From Hypoxylon rubiginosum (Eukaryota; Ascomycota; Sordariomycetes; Xylariales; Hypoxylaceae): a stretch of 64,000 nucleotides of DNA. The stretch is from contig CADCXA010000008.1 of assembly GCA_902806565.1 (NCBI GenBank), positions 186,001 through 250,000 of the forward strand. The letters are read 5' to 3'. Below the pieces are notes generated by a model, which did no database searches, was not told where the DNA came from, and saw nothing but the letters and a program-made list of their open reading frames with translations. Of this stretch, positions 21,677 to 33,686 are shown in pieces. Each line of letters opens with the position of its first letter. The stretch's first letter is position 1. The translations under genes and the position numbers were made by a program.

Positions 21677-24600
21677 AAAAAATTACTTGCGATTTTCATT
21701 GTATCACAATTATTGGTTTACTATATAGCCATTTATTTTCGTGGCTTTATTTCCTTTGTTACCTACAGGTTGATCGGCAGGGGTTTGGCTATGAACAGGA
21801 CGCGATCCAGACGCGATCCACGCCGGGAAAGATTGATTCATGGACTTTATACCCCGTGTGCGATGTTATCATCATGGAGTTTTGGGTTATTAGCTGGGAA
21901 GGGCTGAGACTGGATAACTCTAACTGACATGGATCACAGAACATGCAGGAGGCGTTTTGCTGAATATATTTCAGGGCATTTGGATATACCCTAAAGCTAC
22001 TTGGCCCATAACCTAACTCCAACTCCACGCGAAGTCGTCACGAGTAATATCATCCAGGAAGGATGAGCTGATTATCTGGGGTGTCAGCTCAGGGTCTCGA
22101 ATACACACATACACACACAAAATATATCTTAGGGCACATTTGCCCACCTACATCTATCTATTGGAGTACCTACATAGCTGCCACGCTCCCACACTACACT
22201 ATGATGGGCCGGTGAATTGTGATACTAATTACCAAATTAGCTCGGCGGGCCGTTCCACCCCAATAGCTTGATGGGCCAATCTAACAGGCAGACTACTTGA
22301 AATCGCACCAATCTTGCGTACCTCCACCCCATTAGTTGCGGGGGATAGGCGGTATCCTAACGAGGCAATACACCTGTCGGTCGATGATGATGGTCATTTG
22401 TATCTTTTGAAAAGGATACCTCTAGATGTATTCTGTACTAGTCGCGTTACACGAGAAAGCTGGGATTTTCATGACTGCAGCAGAGAGACGCATGAACATT
22501 GGTGCTATGTAATAGTTACCTTGAAAACAATGTCTCATTTCAAATGTCCGACGAATCAGGTGGTCCCGACACCACAATAGAAGGGGGCCAGGAAGAGCGA
22601 AAGTGCTATAACTTGAAGCTATAGGTTCTCGTTGCCCTCCTACCATAGCCGACAGATCCAGCTTGCCGACTTACCTACCGACTAGCCTACCAACCCCAGC
22701 CTACCGCAAGGAGAGGCACGTCGCCTACCTTACTTTCAAAGGGGGGAAATGCTACAGCCTGACTCTATTGCGCAGTTGCTCCGTGTCGAGTCACGGCTTC
22801 GGAGCGGGTAACGCCAAGCCATGGCAGGATTTTTGCTGCTCAGATCTTCCTCCAATCCCGCTCTTGCTAATCTCCAGACCTAGGTCATATGGTTCTGGGA
22901 ACGGGATGACTTCTCTCGAGGAGGGTCGCGGCACGCTGCAATACGCTCAATTTCGCCCTGCGGGATCCATAGCCTGCATCCCCTAGTGCAGGTGGAGGAG
23001 GGTACAGCCGGTACTAAATATTCGAGACATGTATAATATGTTGCTTTCTACCTTGTCGGTATCCTACACGTGTATTGTCCCCTTGAAAAAAGAAGAAGGG
23101 CAATTATAGCGAAGGTAGGCGATAGCACCACACCCCCTCTAAAGATGTGTACCAGGTAGGTATGTACGACAGAAGCGAGGACAAAAGTGCCCCAGTGGGG
23201 GGGACGAATCGGAAAATTCGGCTCTTTGGAAATTCATGATTGGAAAATCAAGGAGAGCCTTATCCAATCACGGAGCAGCAGGAGTACGTAAAAGCTGAGG
23301 TGTATTAGGCCGCGATGTGCGCGTACGTTTTCGCCGGTGACGCTGGGGGGAGACGGTGATTGTGGAATTTCTAAAAAGGAAGAATAATTTTTCCAACGAC
23401 GTCTACTGCCAACGTTCTAACGATCTAGTGTAAACCCCCGGGCTGGAACTGAGGTGTCATTAAGAGAACAGATCCTGCAAGGTACGCGCGCCGGAAATAT
23501 TCGCTGGCAAATCCCGGGGATGGGGATGGGGATGCAAGAAGGTCGTGGGAGCTGAGGAGTTGGGACACTTACTCGGCCGCCCCCAAGGAGGCCCCAGGGA
23601 GGCCAACTCACTTGCAGTCGACTGCCACGCCCAGCCAACACGACGGGCCCAACGCGGCCAGCACATCTGGCATATGTGACAGCGCCCCAGTTGCCCGGAT
23701 ATCGCAAGCTTATATGTACGAGGGCCCTGCCTTACCGGCATACAGCCATTTCGTCGAATCCTTGGTTTTGCTTGGTTCTTCTTGGTTCTGAGCCCCAACC
23801 ACACCAGTTTCATTGAAGGAAACACGAGAACAATAGGTAGTTATGACGACGCGCTATCTTCCCGCTACGAGTCGCCATTCGGCATGTTAACCAATTGGAG
23901 ATAGATTGCATCTACGACCAGAAGCAGTGGTCCAAGGATGAGCCCCAGCCTCGATTAGCAACAAGAGTCGGTGTGATAATTCATCTGCCTCAGTAGGCGT
24001 TGCGTCTCTGCTGCCTTCGATATATTCGGGCTAAAGACTTTACCTAGAGCTATCTTATGGTACCACAGATTACCAGCAGGTTAATATGAGTAATGCTCCC
24101 AGAAGAGATATGCTACAATGCCCCAGTCTTTTGCTGAAAGGTCTAGCATGGATATATACTCACTACCTACCCAGGTACATAAGTCATTCATAGGACACGA
24201 GCAGCAAGATGAATTTAAACACAAACGATTATCATCATTTCCACATGTATCCCAATGCCAAATTCTCTTGCCTGCAGAGCTGATAGTTCCGCTCTACCAG
24301 GCCTCGGGAACGTCTTCGTCTTCTACTCCTGATGGTCCTCAACACACGACATGAGAGGACGCTACTCTCACCAGAGATTGTGAAGCCGTCAAAGAACACT
24401 TTGGCCAGTGTTGTGTCCCCGAAAGACAACAAACACGGATAATGTGATATAGAGCTTGTCAGAATGTCATCCTACAAGCGTTCACGCTATTCACGTTAGA
24501 GTATGTCAACATATAGGGTAGAGTGCCCTCATACATGTCACAAAGTGTAGCTACCTTAGATCAAGCTATTTGTTTCTTATCTACAGCTACATACTCAGTT

Positions 24601-25826
24601 TTCATGATATTTTGTCACAAACAGATTGTCACTATGGGCATCGGCACTTGTCCCAGTTATCTTAAAGAGACATGGCAGTCAGTCTTGTACTGCTTATGCT
24701 ATGCATGTTCAAGTCGTCCTCTGGCCTGGAAGAAGTAACTGCCTAGGTAAAGTGATTGGATACCTTGATCATGAGTAGAAGATTCACAGGCTACAGCAAA
24801 TATGAAAAGCAAAGGGCGGATATCTGCCTCAGGCTCTTTCATCCGATGCTTGCTTGCTACCAACTACCTAGTAGTAGTAGCAGTAGTGGTCGAACTCAGG
24901 GGTAGGAGGATATATAGGTAGGTACCCTAGTACATCGAGCAAAGCTTGCCAGGTTATCCCATCAACTACCTAGGTACATACTTCACCTAGCATGGAATCG
25001 CGGGGTACTATTTGAGTCGGTTAAGCAATTGTCTAATTGCTAATACAATAGACACAAATATGGGACAAACGGGAAATCAAAAGAGTACCTAAGCAGTGTT
25101 TATATATTCCGTGCACAACTTGATTCTTTTCCTCACACAACTCCATCTTCTTTTTCTTATAAGAACCGATCCCACTACCTCTCCCAACTACATTCTAGGC
25201 TTGGGATATGAACCTCTAGATACGCACTAGACCTGGCGGTTCCCCTTTCAGATAATAACTTTCTTGCGAACCTCCGATCTAATGGCTACCTAGGTAGGGT
25301 TGGACAACAACACAACAATACACTCTCATTGGGATACCTCACTCTGGTATGTTATTTTCCTTCTTTGCCTCTGGCGGTATATTATTATTTAGGATGATAT
25401 CTCCAAGCACCATGCTGTCGGGGATTACTAAATGATATATCATTTAATCTTTGAGGCTCCTTGCGCTTTCGGGCGAGACAAGACAGCACACAACACAACA
25501 CATCACAACACACTACATCGCAAAGTCCCATCAAGCCTACACACCGCTGACTTTAGACTCTTTTTCTAGGTGATTCGATATAAAACGCTCATTGGCACAT
25601 CATAAGCAGACTGCCGTATCGTCTTTCTTTTGATATCTTAGATGCAGCATCATCTACTTCGATCGCGAATCCCACCTCCACTACCAACGACTTGCTTCCC
25701 AAGCAAATAGCCAAAGACATAGTCGCTACAGACTCTCAGGCGCATCGCCAGTTTCACAGGCACATCGCCAAAAGGCTGATCGATATTCCACTAACATCGA
25801 CCTCCTCAATCCTGCCGTAATCCAAC
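21677..25826. other. Long intergenic region, no gene supported
   Basis: About 4.1 kb with many short open frames on both strands, none with a domain or usable splice structure. Several ACCTAGGTA-type words lie at 24.9-25.3 kb. The segment 24.1-24.8 kb is A/T-richer and stop-rich; it may be old repetitive DNA but I could not identify reverse transcriptase or transposase motifs with confidence. The final 500 bp are C/A-rich and probably form the promoter and leader of the F-box-like gene. Confidence 0.45.
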
Positions 25827-28408
25827 ATGGCGTCTACTAGTAGTAAGTCTCCTTTTCCTAAATTACCCTCATAGCCTGTTAAGGGTTATTGCGCTCCTTA
25901 AATTCACCTTCTTTCATTATACCATTTGTTATCTTACCTCCAGATGTACATTTGCTTCTTTTATCCTCCTCTTTCTCATTACCCATATCCATCTTGTACA
26001 TTTCCCACTTGTCGTACTAGCATACTCCTTTACTAACATACCTAGGTACGCAAGGGACCAAGTCCGGCTGGCCGGCGGGATTTGTTCCTGTCGAGCTTTT
26101 TGTGATAATCGCAAAGAACCTGACTCGTGACGACATCAAGGCTCTACGTCTTGTGAACCACGAGTTTAATAACAAGCTTCTCTACTACTTCTATCGTCAA
26201 CTTGTCATACATCTTAGCCCGGAGCTCAACACGAGACTAGATGCAGGTCTTCCACTCCCTGACGGATCAACATCTACCGATCTCGCCGATCGCTTGTCGA
26301 ATACACAGGTCTTCCAGCACCTTGGTCTGGATATTCATCGCCTCGGACTTGCGCTCGAGCTGGATGAACAAGAACTAGCTAATCCCAAAGTCGATGACCT
26401 GATGGAAATCAACGTTCGTCCATGGGGCGTCTACAGATGGCCCCGTCCGCTTAACCACCATCCCAATTTGGTCCTGGCAAAGATGACCCAGTCGCTGGAG
26501 AGTTCGCAGGGAATTTTCCGTATCTTCAGTAGCGTTAAGAACGTTCGAGAGCTCGCACTGTCTTGCGAGGGGGGCTTAGGTTATCTTCAAGGCCCAGAGA
26601 TCAACCCTTTTCAACCTCCCGCACCACCTCCTATCTTCGGCAACACCGATGCTGTTCGAGTAACTCCCAACCGCTCGTACCCAACCGTTCAGAAACCCTA
26701 CATGATTGAGTGGGTGCACCGAAACCTGGCTGCTGCTGGTCAAGACCCGAACGACTACCATCGCCTAATTTACGAACTCCTGAAGAACGAAGGCATCACA
26801 ATGAAAAAGTTCATCGAGGACGGACGCAGGGGTGCTTCCCTACCTGCATGTCGCTTCTCGGATGAGGTTACCCGTTCTAGTTACAGGTCCTATAAGTATC
26901 AGGCTTCGTTAATGCCAGATGCATTGACAATCACCCAGGCCGAATTCTTATACCAGCACATCTCGGCGCAGCAGGCTCTTGTCCAGTCCTTTTTGTTATC
27001 ACTACTCGACAAAGGCCCTTGCCTCACAAATTTGACCAAGCTCAATATCTCGCGCCTTCCAAGCTTCCATATCGACCTACTGTGCCGCGAGGATTTCTGG
27101 TCGATGCTGCCGCAACTAGAAGAGGTGGCCCTGGGCGTCGTGCCTGACTGGAGATCGTTGTCCAAACCGAACAATGCTACCGCGAGTGTCAGACAAGTTT
27201 ACCCGACGGACGCAATGCCCAAGGTCTTTCGACTACTGAACGATTATATCGGTAAATGCACAAACATCAAACGCCTCCATTTTGAGTGGATCTGTGGTGG
27301 CGAGCTGGCACCCGGATGTGCGCAGAGAGCCAGACATATTCTCCCAGCGCCGTTCTTAAAGGAGCACCGCAAGGTGATCCTTTCGGCATGGGACAACCTT
27401 CTGTGCCTTCGGCACGTAAACCACCTATCTCTCAAGAACTGCTGGTTTGCTCCACATGTGTTCTACAAGATCATTCGACGGATGGCCCTGGAGTATAACC
27501 TTGCATCACTTGAGCTTGAAACAGTCTCACTCAGCGGCCCACCGAATCCTGGAATAAATCCGATGTTTATCTTGGATAGGGACGAAGGTATAATCGTAGA
27601 ATATTTACCTGGACTACATGGACCGCATGGACCGCCTGGACAGCATGGACCGCCTGGACCGCCTGGGCCGCCTGGACAACATGGACAACATGGACAGCAT
27701 GGACTACTTGCACCACCTGCACCACCTGCACCACCTGCACCACCTAGCACCCCCCAAGACCCTGATCTTCCCCCGAAGTGGTCGTGGACTCATATCATTG
27801 ATATGCTAACGCCAGGCCCGACGGTGAAACAGCATCTCCATGAGCAGATGCATCCCTCGGAACCGAAACTCGGCATCAAAAAGGAACTCAAGCTGCGGAA
27901 GCTTTCCTTCAAGTCTTGCGGCTATGTTTATGTCTCTGATGTCCGGTTCATCAACAACAGCCGGTTCCAGGATCAATTCGGCTCTCTGAGACCTCCCGAT
28001 GAAAGCGAAGCCGGGAGGAGAAAGAGGGCCACGGAATGCATTTTGCAGGTCTCTATCGACCGACACCTCGCAATCGTCATTCCCGAGCTGTCTGAGTGGG
28101 AGGGGGATACTTTGCAACAATTCTTCGGGTTCCGCACTGGTTGGTCTGGCGTCTACGACGCAGACATGATCGAAGCCGCTCAGTACGACGGCGTCGCCGC
28201 GCCCGGCCGCGGACGCTTCACTGGTACAATTGAGCAAGACCCCCCTAAAACTGATGGTGAAATAGGAGAGGAAAAAGAAGAGCCGTACACCTACGAGGCA
28301 CTAACCGACGGCGACTACGATGACACCGTCGCTTTGCGTCCCCTCTTGGAAATGTTGGAGTTCGTGCATGGCTACCTTGTCCCGAGGAACGGTAACGGAG
28401 ACACCTAG
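25827..28408 (+). CDS. F-box-like protein with collagen-like insert (792 aa, 2 exons)
   Basis: Exons are 25827-25842 and 26046-28408. The first exon gives only ATG plus four codons and one base; without it the long frame has no ATG near its N-terminus. The joined N-terminus contains WPAGFVPVELFVIIAKNL and then DDIKALRLVNHEFNNKL, the pattern of an F-box or F-box-like helix pair (residues about 14-55), suggesting a substrate receptor of an SCF ubiquitin ligase. The remainder (NLTKLNISRL, VNHLSLKNCWF, LKLRKLSFKSCG) resembles irregular leucine-rich repeats seen in fungal F-box proteins. Residues about 527-572 are an inserted Gly-Pro-Pro/Gly-Gln-His triplet tract followed by Ala-Pro-Pro repeats. 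The 203-bp intron is long for this window, so the exact 5' end is less certain. Substrate is unknown. Confidence 0.8.
27610..27755. repeat. Collagen-like minisatellite inside the F-box-like gene
   Basis: Nine-base-scale repeats of GGACCGCCT / GGACAACAT / GGACAGCAT are followed by four GCACCACCT units. They encode Gly-X-Y triplets and then Ala-Pro-Pro units in frame. Confidence 0.9.
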
Positions 28409-30252
28409 TATTCCGCCTACGTGGCATATAAAGCAAGTACCCTATTTCATACCATCGAGGGTCGCCGCGAAACTGAGTCCATCTCAGAGGGTGGCCTGTA
28501 CTATTTCATTCCTTTGTTCTTTTTCTTCCGCTCTTTCTTGTCGCCTTTTCGGCCCATTCCTGCATGGCATAGCATGGCATGGCAAATGGTGTTGGAGGGA
28601 TTCTCCTTTTATCAATTCTCCTATTTCATCACGAAACTCCCACTAGAGTTGCGTTCTAGTATCTATTTCTAGGCATTGTTCTAGAACCCACCCTCCCCAA
28701 AACACACAGACACATCCAAGGTGATGTCGCCAATTTCCGGTCAGTTCCGAATAGTGGAGTTACCGCTATTCTCGAGATCCCTGGAACAAGATACCGTCCA
28801 CAAAAATCCTACGATTGACGAGGAACATAACCCGCCCGAGAAAGCTCTCACGTTGGCCAACAGCACTAGTCACTGAGATGTTTGGGATGCCTCATAGCCT
28901 CGGTCGGCCCACCTTCTTCACCCTCAGTCACCAAAACAACCTCTCTAGGAAGCGGAAGCGGAAGTTACTATCCGCATCAATGGCTGAGATGCCACCGAAC
29001 ATAATGACAAGACGTATATAGAGCAGACGAATGGCTCCTTAGTTCATCTCTCTATCTAGTACGCACCGAAAACCCCTCTCTGCGAGACAGCAGATCTATT
29101 TCCTAAGCAGCCTTGTCACTCGAAGAAGACAGGCTGAGGACGAAGGGGTTCTCGTGTTTCTGTGTTTCCCAACATCGTCGATTGTTTACGCACGCTGTCC
29201 TCGCGGACCCCAAAAGATACCCAGAGGAGAAGAAGAGGAGAGGAGAGGAGAGGAGAGGGGAGGAGAAGAGAAGAGAAGAGAAGAGAAGAGAAGAGAAGAG
29301 AAGAGAAGAGAAGAGAAGAGAAGAGAGGAGAGAGTCATGATACCCAGAAACCAAACTCGACAGCAGAGGATCATTTGCCTTTGCTGTATTGTTCGAGTTT
29401 TTTTCAGATCCGCAGCTTTTGTTGTTCATCTCGGATACCTCCCATCCTTAGTGGAGGATAACCAGTTGAACAAAAGCAAACGCGCGACTGTGTACGATGT
29501 ACCATAAGTAGATCAGCTCGCTCTTATCGGAGGCCTCTAGCACCTTTGCTGGAGGGTACCATCTGAGCAGGCTTGCATGATAATACGATGCGATGATTAC
29601 ATTTTTTCCCCTGGCTGCGATGAGTGACGATGTGATTATGTGCAGAGACTAGGAATTTCAATAGTAAACTGATAATTATAGTAAGAAATACTGATATTGT
29701 TATGGGACGTGGGAGGAAGATGGGTTAGCCCACAGCTTTGGGTGACTACATCACATATAGGAGGCATGGATATGTGGCGATCCGCCGCCTTGAATAGATG
29801 TCCAGAGATAAGATGGCCTCATTTATTTTTAGGAACCTACGGTATAATAACGTCGACTTTTAATTGCCAACCGGCTTAGCAGGTAGGGACGGCAATACCA
29901 ATGGTTAACTAGAAGGCATCCGTTAGGTAACCCTACAAGGGGCTGTCTAGAGATATCTACGAATGCCTAGCCAACCACCAGGGAACCTCAGGAGAAACAT
30001 GTTTCACTACAAAGCCTCAACTTGCCACGGGAACGGACGGGAAACTCGAGAATATTGTTCAGAACTTTTGGTATTTGGGAGGGAGAAATCCACGAAGTTT
30101 TTTTTTGATTCGTGAAAGTTGCATGCCAGAAACCTAGACCCATGCTTTACGACCGCCTTGACACCTGGAGTGAAAAGCAACTGAAAAACCCCGACCGTCT
30201 TCTCCCATTATCGTCACATCCTTTGGCCGCCCCTGCTCGCGAGAGATAACAT
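28409..30252. other. Convergent intergenic region
   Basis: This spacer separates the 3' ends of the F-box-like gene (+) and RPL17 (-). It includes a GAGAA-type microsatellite at 29,226-29,334 and A/T-rich sequence around 29,640-29,700. No frame outside the microsatellite is coding-like; the long Leu/Ser and Glu/Arg open frames over the repeat are repeat artefacts. Confidence 0.5.
29226..29334. repeat. GAGGA/AGAGA microsatellite
   Basis: More than 100 bp of purine-only sequence, first mainly GGAGA units and then about twelve AAGAG units, nearly perfect. It lies in a convergent intergenic spacer and is a likely polymorphic locus. Confidence 0.95.
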
Positions 30253-31210
30253 CTACGCGGCAGTGATAGCCTTGCGGACACGAGCACCACGTTGTCTCGA
30301 GCTCAGGTGTGCGGCTTCACGTCCGGCAACGGCCTCCGACTTCTGAACGACCTCCTCGCCCTCGGTTAGGATAAGCTCAATGTGGCACGGGTTCGACATG
30401 TACGGGTTGATCTGTAGTATATTTTGTTAGCGAACCCGTCTTTTTCGTAGCATCTTGCGACCTCGGAGTAGTGGCCAGAAGTAGGGAAAATTGTTTAACA
30501 TACACGACCGTGAGCTCGGTAGGTTCGTCTTCGTTGCTTGGGGGCCTGGTTGACCTGGATGTGCTTGACGATCAAGTTGCTGGTGTCGAGGCCCTTAGCA
30601 TCGGCGTTGGACTCGGCGTTTCTAAGGAGGCCGAGCAGGAACTCGGCAGACTTTACGGGCCATCGAGCCTTGGAGACACCGAACTGCTTGCCTATTCATA
30701 CCAACCATGTTAGCTTATCCGCATTTCGTAATAGTTGTGTCCGACTAATTCCCAAAATTTTGGTGTATATCTCCCACCCATATTGAAACGTGTGCTCGGA
30801 ATTGCTGGAGTAGATTCGTACCTTGGGCAGTTCGTCCGGTGCTGCCGGCGTATCGTCGCATGGGGACAGCCTCAGTCTTCTCCTTGACGTTCTCGAGGAA
30901 CGTGACGGCGCGGACAAGCTTCCATCCGTTGATAGCCTGGGCGGTCTCTCGGGTGTTCTTGAAGGAAACGCGGAGGTAGGCGCCGCGAGCGCGAGCCGAC
31001 TTGGCGGAGTCAATCTCCTGGGCAGCGTATCGAACCTGAGAGAGGTGTTCCCGTTAGCTACCAATTTCTGACCAGGTATGCACACATGATATTTGTCGTT
31101 GAAGGAAGACGTCGACAAAGACAGAATATTTCAGCGGTAGAAAAATTTGCCATGGTTGCGAAATGGAGGGTGTTCGAATGAATTGATCGGGTTGGAATCA
31201 GACGTACCAT
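30253..31210 (-). CDS. rpl17: 60S ribosomal protein L17 (uL22), 187 aa, 4 exons
   Basis: Minus-strand exons: 31210-31208, 31035-30822, 30691-30504, 30411-30253. The first exon is the ATG alone, a layout often found in ribosomal protein genes. The joined product starts [19 protein letters not shown] and contains [68 protein letters not shown] and [14 protein letters not shown], diagnostic of eukaryotic uL22. It is a core large-subunit protein near the exit tunnel. The length equals the usual fungal length of about 185 residues. The introns are 172, 130 and 92 bp; I looked for box C/D snoRNA signals in the first two and saw none. It is divergent from fibrillarin, so the two may share control elements. 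Confidence 0.97.
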
Positions 31211-31731
31211 CTTGGCTGCTGTGTGGTTAGTGAGGATGTGATGGTCTCGATGTCGTTGGGTGTTTGAAAGATTTTCGCGAAGTTCAGAGTTGGGTGGAAG
31301 TTCCAAATTGTGGAAATTCGAATTGTGCCCTCGCTTACTGCCCTGTTTGGCGGGTACGTACTTGAAATTTGCAACTCCCCACCTGGTCCAAGCTCGCCCA
31401 CCTGCTCCTTTATCGATAAGATTATATTTTTCCCCCCTTTTCTTTTTCTTCGCAACTTTTCGAGTACTTATCCGGTAAAAAGTCGGTGTTTCCGATAAGA
31501 GCTTGGACCAGCCAGAATCTTGCAATTGTACCCCATAATCGTAGCTCCGAAATTTTTTTTCTTTTGGAGCTTTTTCGCCGAGTGAAGTTTTTCACGTTGG
31601 GAGCTTTGAACGCTTAACTGAGATTTTCTTTCTAATTGCCTCCCCTCAAAAACTTCCAACGCGATAAAAATCGCGGTTGCACTCGTCGCGAATCTCATAC
31701 AATCGCATACTTGCAATACTTCCCGTAAAAA
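31211..31731. promoter_or_regulatory. Shared divergent promoter of rpl17 and fibrillarin
   Basis: The 521 bp between the two start codons must contain both promoters. It carries a perfect palindrome TTATCGATAA at about 31,412-31,421, several T-rich runs (for example 31,551-31,562) and a CGATAAAAATCGCG near-palindrome at about 31,661-31,674. Which of these act is not known from sequence. Confidence 0.6.
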
Positions 31732-32939
31732 ATGGGTTTCACTCCGAGAGGTGGTCGGGGCGGCTTCGGTGATCGAGGTGGACGAGGAGGAGGAAGCCGT
31801 GGAGGCTTTGGTGATCGAGGTGGGCGAGGTGGTGGTCGTGGAGGCTTTGGTGACCGTGGAGGATTTGGTGACCGAGGCGGTCGAGGAGGTGAATATAACT
31901 TATAAGTTCTCAACTTGCAGCATGCCTTGCTAATACAGTCTCTTAAGGCGGCGGACGTGGACGAGGTGGTGGCCGCGGAGGCTTTGGTGATCGGGGAGGA
32001 CGAGGAGGTGGTGGCCGTGGAGGCTTTGGTGATCGAGGTGGCCGAGGTGGCCGTGGAGGTGCCCGGGGCGGCGCAAGAGGCGGCGCTAAAGTCCTTGTCG
32101 TAAGTGAACCATCACATACATATCCTCTTCTATTTGCTCATTCGACTGACTGCTCATCCTGTAGGAACCCCACCGTCACGAGGGTGTCTTCGTCTCGCGA
32201 GGCAAGGAGGATCATTTGCTGACCAAGAGCGTCGCTCCTGGAATCGAGGTCTACGGCGAGAAGAGAGTCTCCATAGACACGACTACCAAGGATGAAGATG
32301 GCACGCCCGTTACCACCAAGATCGAATACCGAATCTGGAATCCCTTCCGAAGCAAGTTGGCTGCTGGTATCATTGGTGGTATCGACAACATCTACATGAA
32401 GCCCGGCTCTAAGGTCCTGTACCTAGGTGCCGCCTCCGGAACGTCAGTTTCTCATGTGTCTGACATCGTCGGTCCTACTGGAAACGTCTACGCCGTCGAA
32501 TTCTCCCACCGATCTGGCCGCGACCTGGTCAACATGGCCCAGAGCCGAACCAACGTCATTCCCATCGTCGAGGATGCCCGGCATCCTATGAAGTACCGCA
32601 TGCTCGTACCGATGGTCGATTGTATCTTCGCCGATGTTGCCCAACCTGATCAAGCCCGTATCGTCGCTCTGAATGCGCAACAATTCCTTAAAGTTGGCGG
32701 TGGTGTAGTTATCTCCATTAAGGCAAACTGCATTGACAGCACAGCTGCGCCGGAAGCAGTCTTCGCGCAGGAGGTGCAGAAGCTGAGAGCAGAGCGCATC
32801 AAGCCCCAGGAGCAACTTACATTAGGTATGATCTTTTCCTCCCTACCCTCGGTATTACTTCGAGTACTGACAACTTTTGCTAGAACCCTATGAGCGAGAC
32901 CACTGCATTGTCATCGGACAGTACCAGGAGGCGAACTAA
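31732..32939 (+). CDS. nop1: Fibrillarin, snoRNP 2'-O-methyltransferase (341 aa, 4 exons)
   Basis: Exons: 31732-31888, 31948-32099, 32165-32825, 32884-32939. The first two exons encode a Gly/Arg-rich N-terminal domain (residues 1-100, repeated [11 protein letters not shown]). The third starts at [18 protein letters not shown] and carries the methyltransferase domain. Visible landmarks are [15 protein letters not shown], the SAM-binding loop [17 protein letters not shown] (about residues 188-204), [34 protein letters not shown] and [11 protein letters not shown]; the last exon ends [12 protein letters not shown]. Fibrillarin acts in nucleolar box C/D snoRNPs, methylating pre-rRNA, and also methylates a histone H2A glutamine in yeast and human. 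The length is normal for the family. All junctions are canonical. The gene is head-to-head with rpl17. Confidence 0.98.
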
Positions 32940-33686
32940 GCACCCTGCAGGCTGAAGGGCAACCACTTTTTGTGCTTGTATTACGGCCTTGACGTGACGG
33001 TCATAATCTACATGGTTCATGGGATGGAGTTGTATTTCCCATCTGGTAACGGCGACTAGGCGTTAGGACGGTTTGGGCTTTTTGCTATTTTCACTTGTGC
33101 ATAGTTGCAATGGGAACATTTCGTTCTGACCAATACCAAATAAAAGCAACTCGGTCTGCGTGTTTCGTCTAGGTACTTCGTCTAGGTATTTCGTCTTTAC
33201 CGTATCAGAAAGCTCTAGTTCTTGCGCTTGTGGTATTATGATTGTATGTATTGATATGTGCTTTGGAGGTCTAGTCTTACACTCAGTTACTATTCCGAGT
33301 AAATACCAGTAAGCTAATTGATTCGTTCAGCCCAGCCTGATCAAATCCTAATGCGACCTACACGTAAAAGAATCGTTCTAGTGTTCGGTTATGTCCTTCT
33401 AAGCTGCCAGCGACTCCAACTACGGGAGTTATAACGAACCTTAGGTGCTAGCATTGAACGAGACGTACTGTACATACATAGATACTTGCGAGGCAAGCAA
33501 GCATCCGTAATACGAGTCTTGGTCTCTCGTCACCTAGAGTAGGTAGGGTAGCTTACGCCTGCTCAATCTCAGATTCCCTCCACGGTTCTCGGCATTGGAT
33601 TCCCGATCGATACCAGGCAATTTTTATACAACTCGTTCGTCTAGACTAGGGCCTCTTACCGAAATACTCTCCGTGATGACGGGTTT
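32940..33686. other. Convergent spacer after fibrillarin
   Basis: This spacer lies between the 3' ends of fibrillarin (+) and the RGG/Q-rich gene (-). It contains AATAAA at 33,138-33,143 and a short direct repeat GTCTAGGTA(C/T)TTC at about 33,168-33,192. No coding frame is seen. Confidence 0.55.
33138..33143 (+). terminator. Possible polyadenylation signal AATAAA
   Basis: AATAAA lies 199 bp after the fibrillarin stop codon, in a suitable place for a 3' UTR end. Confidence 0.3.

Noticed and set aside
23417..23825. 121-codon minus-strand frame
   Set aside because: It starts at GTG, is Pro/Trp/Arg-rich and has no domain or coding context.
24100..24800. Possible remnant of a copia-type retroelement
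   Set aside because: Translations in all frames are stop-rich and I could not place any polyprotein motif.
29103..29461. Open frames of Leu/Ser or Arg/Glu repeats
   Set aside because: They are translations of the GAGGA/AAGAG microsatellite.
30412..31207. snoRNA inside RPL17 introns
   Set aside because: Introns of 172 and 130 bp lack a box C/box D pair, and the 92-bp intron is too short to hold a convincing one.
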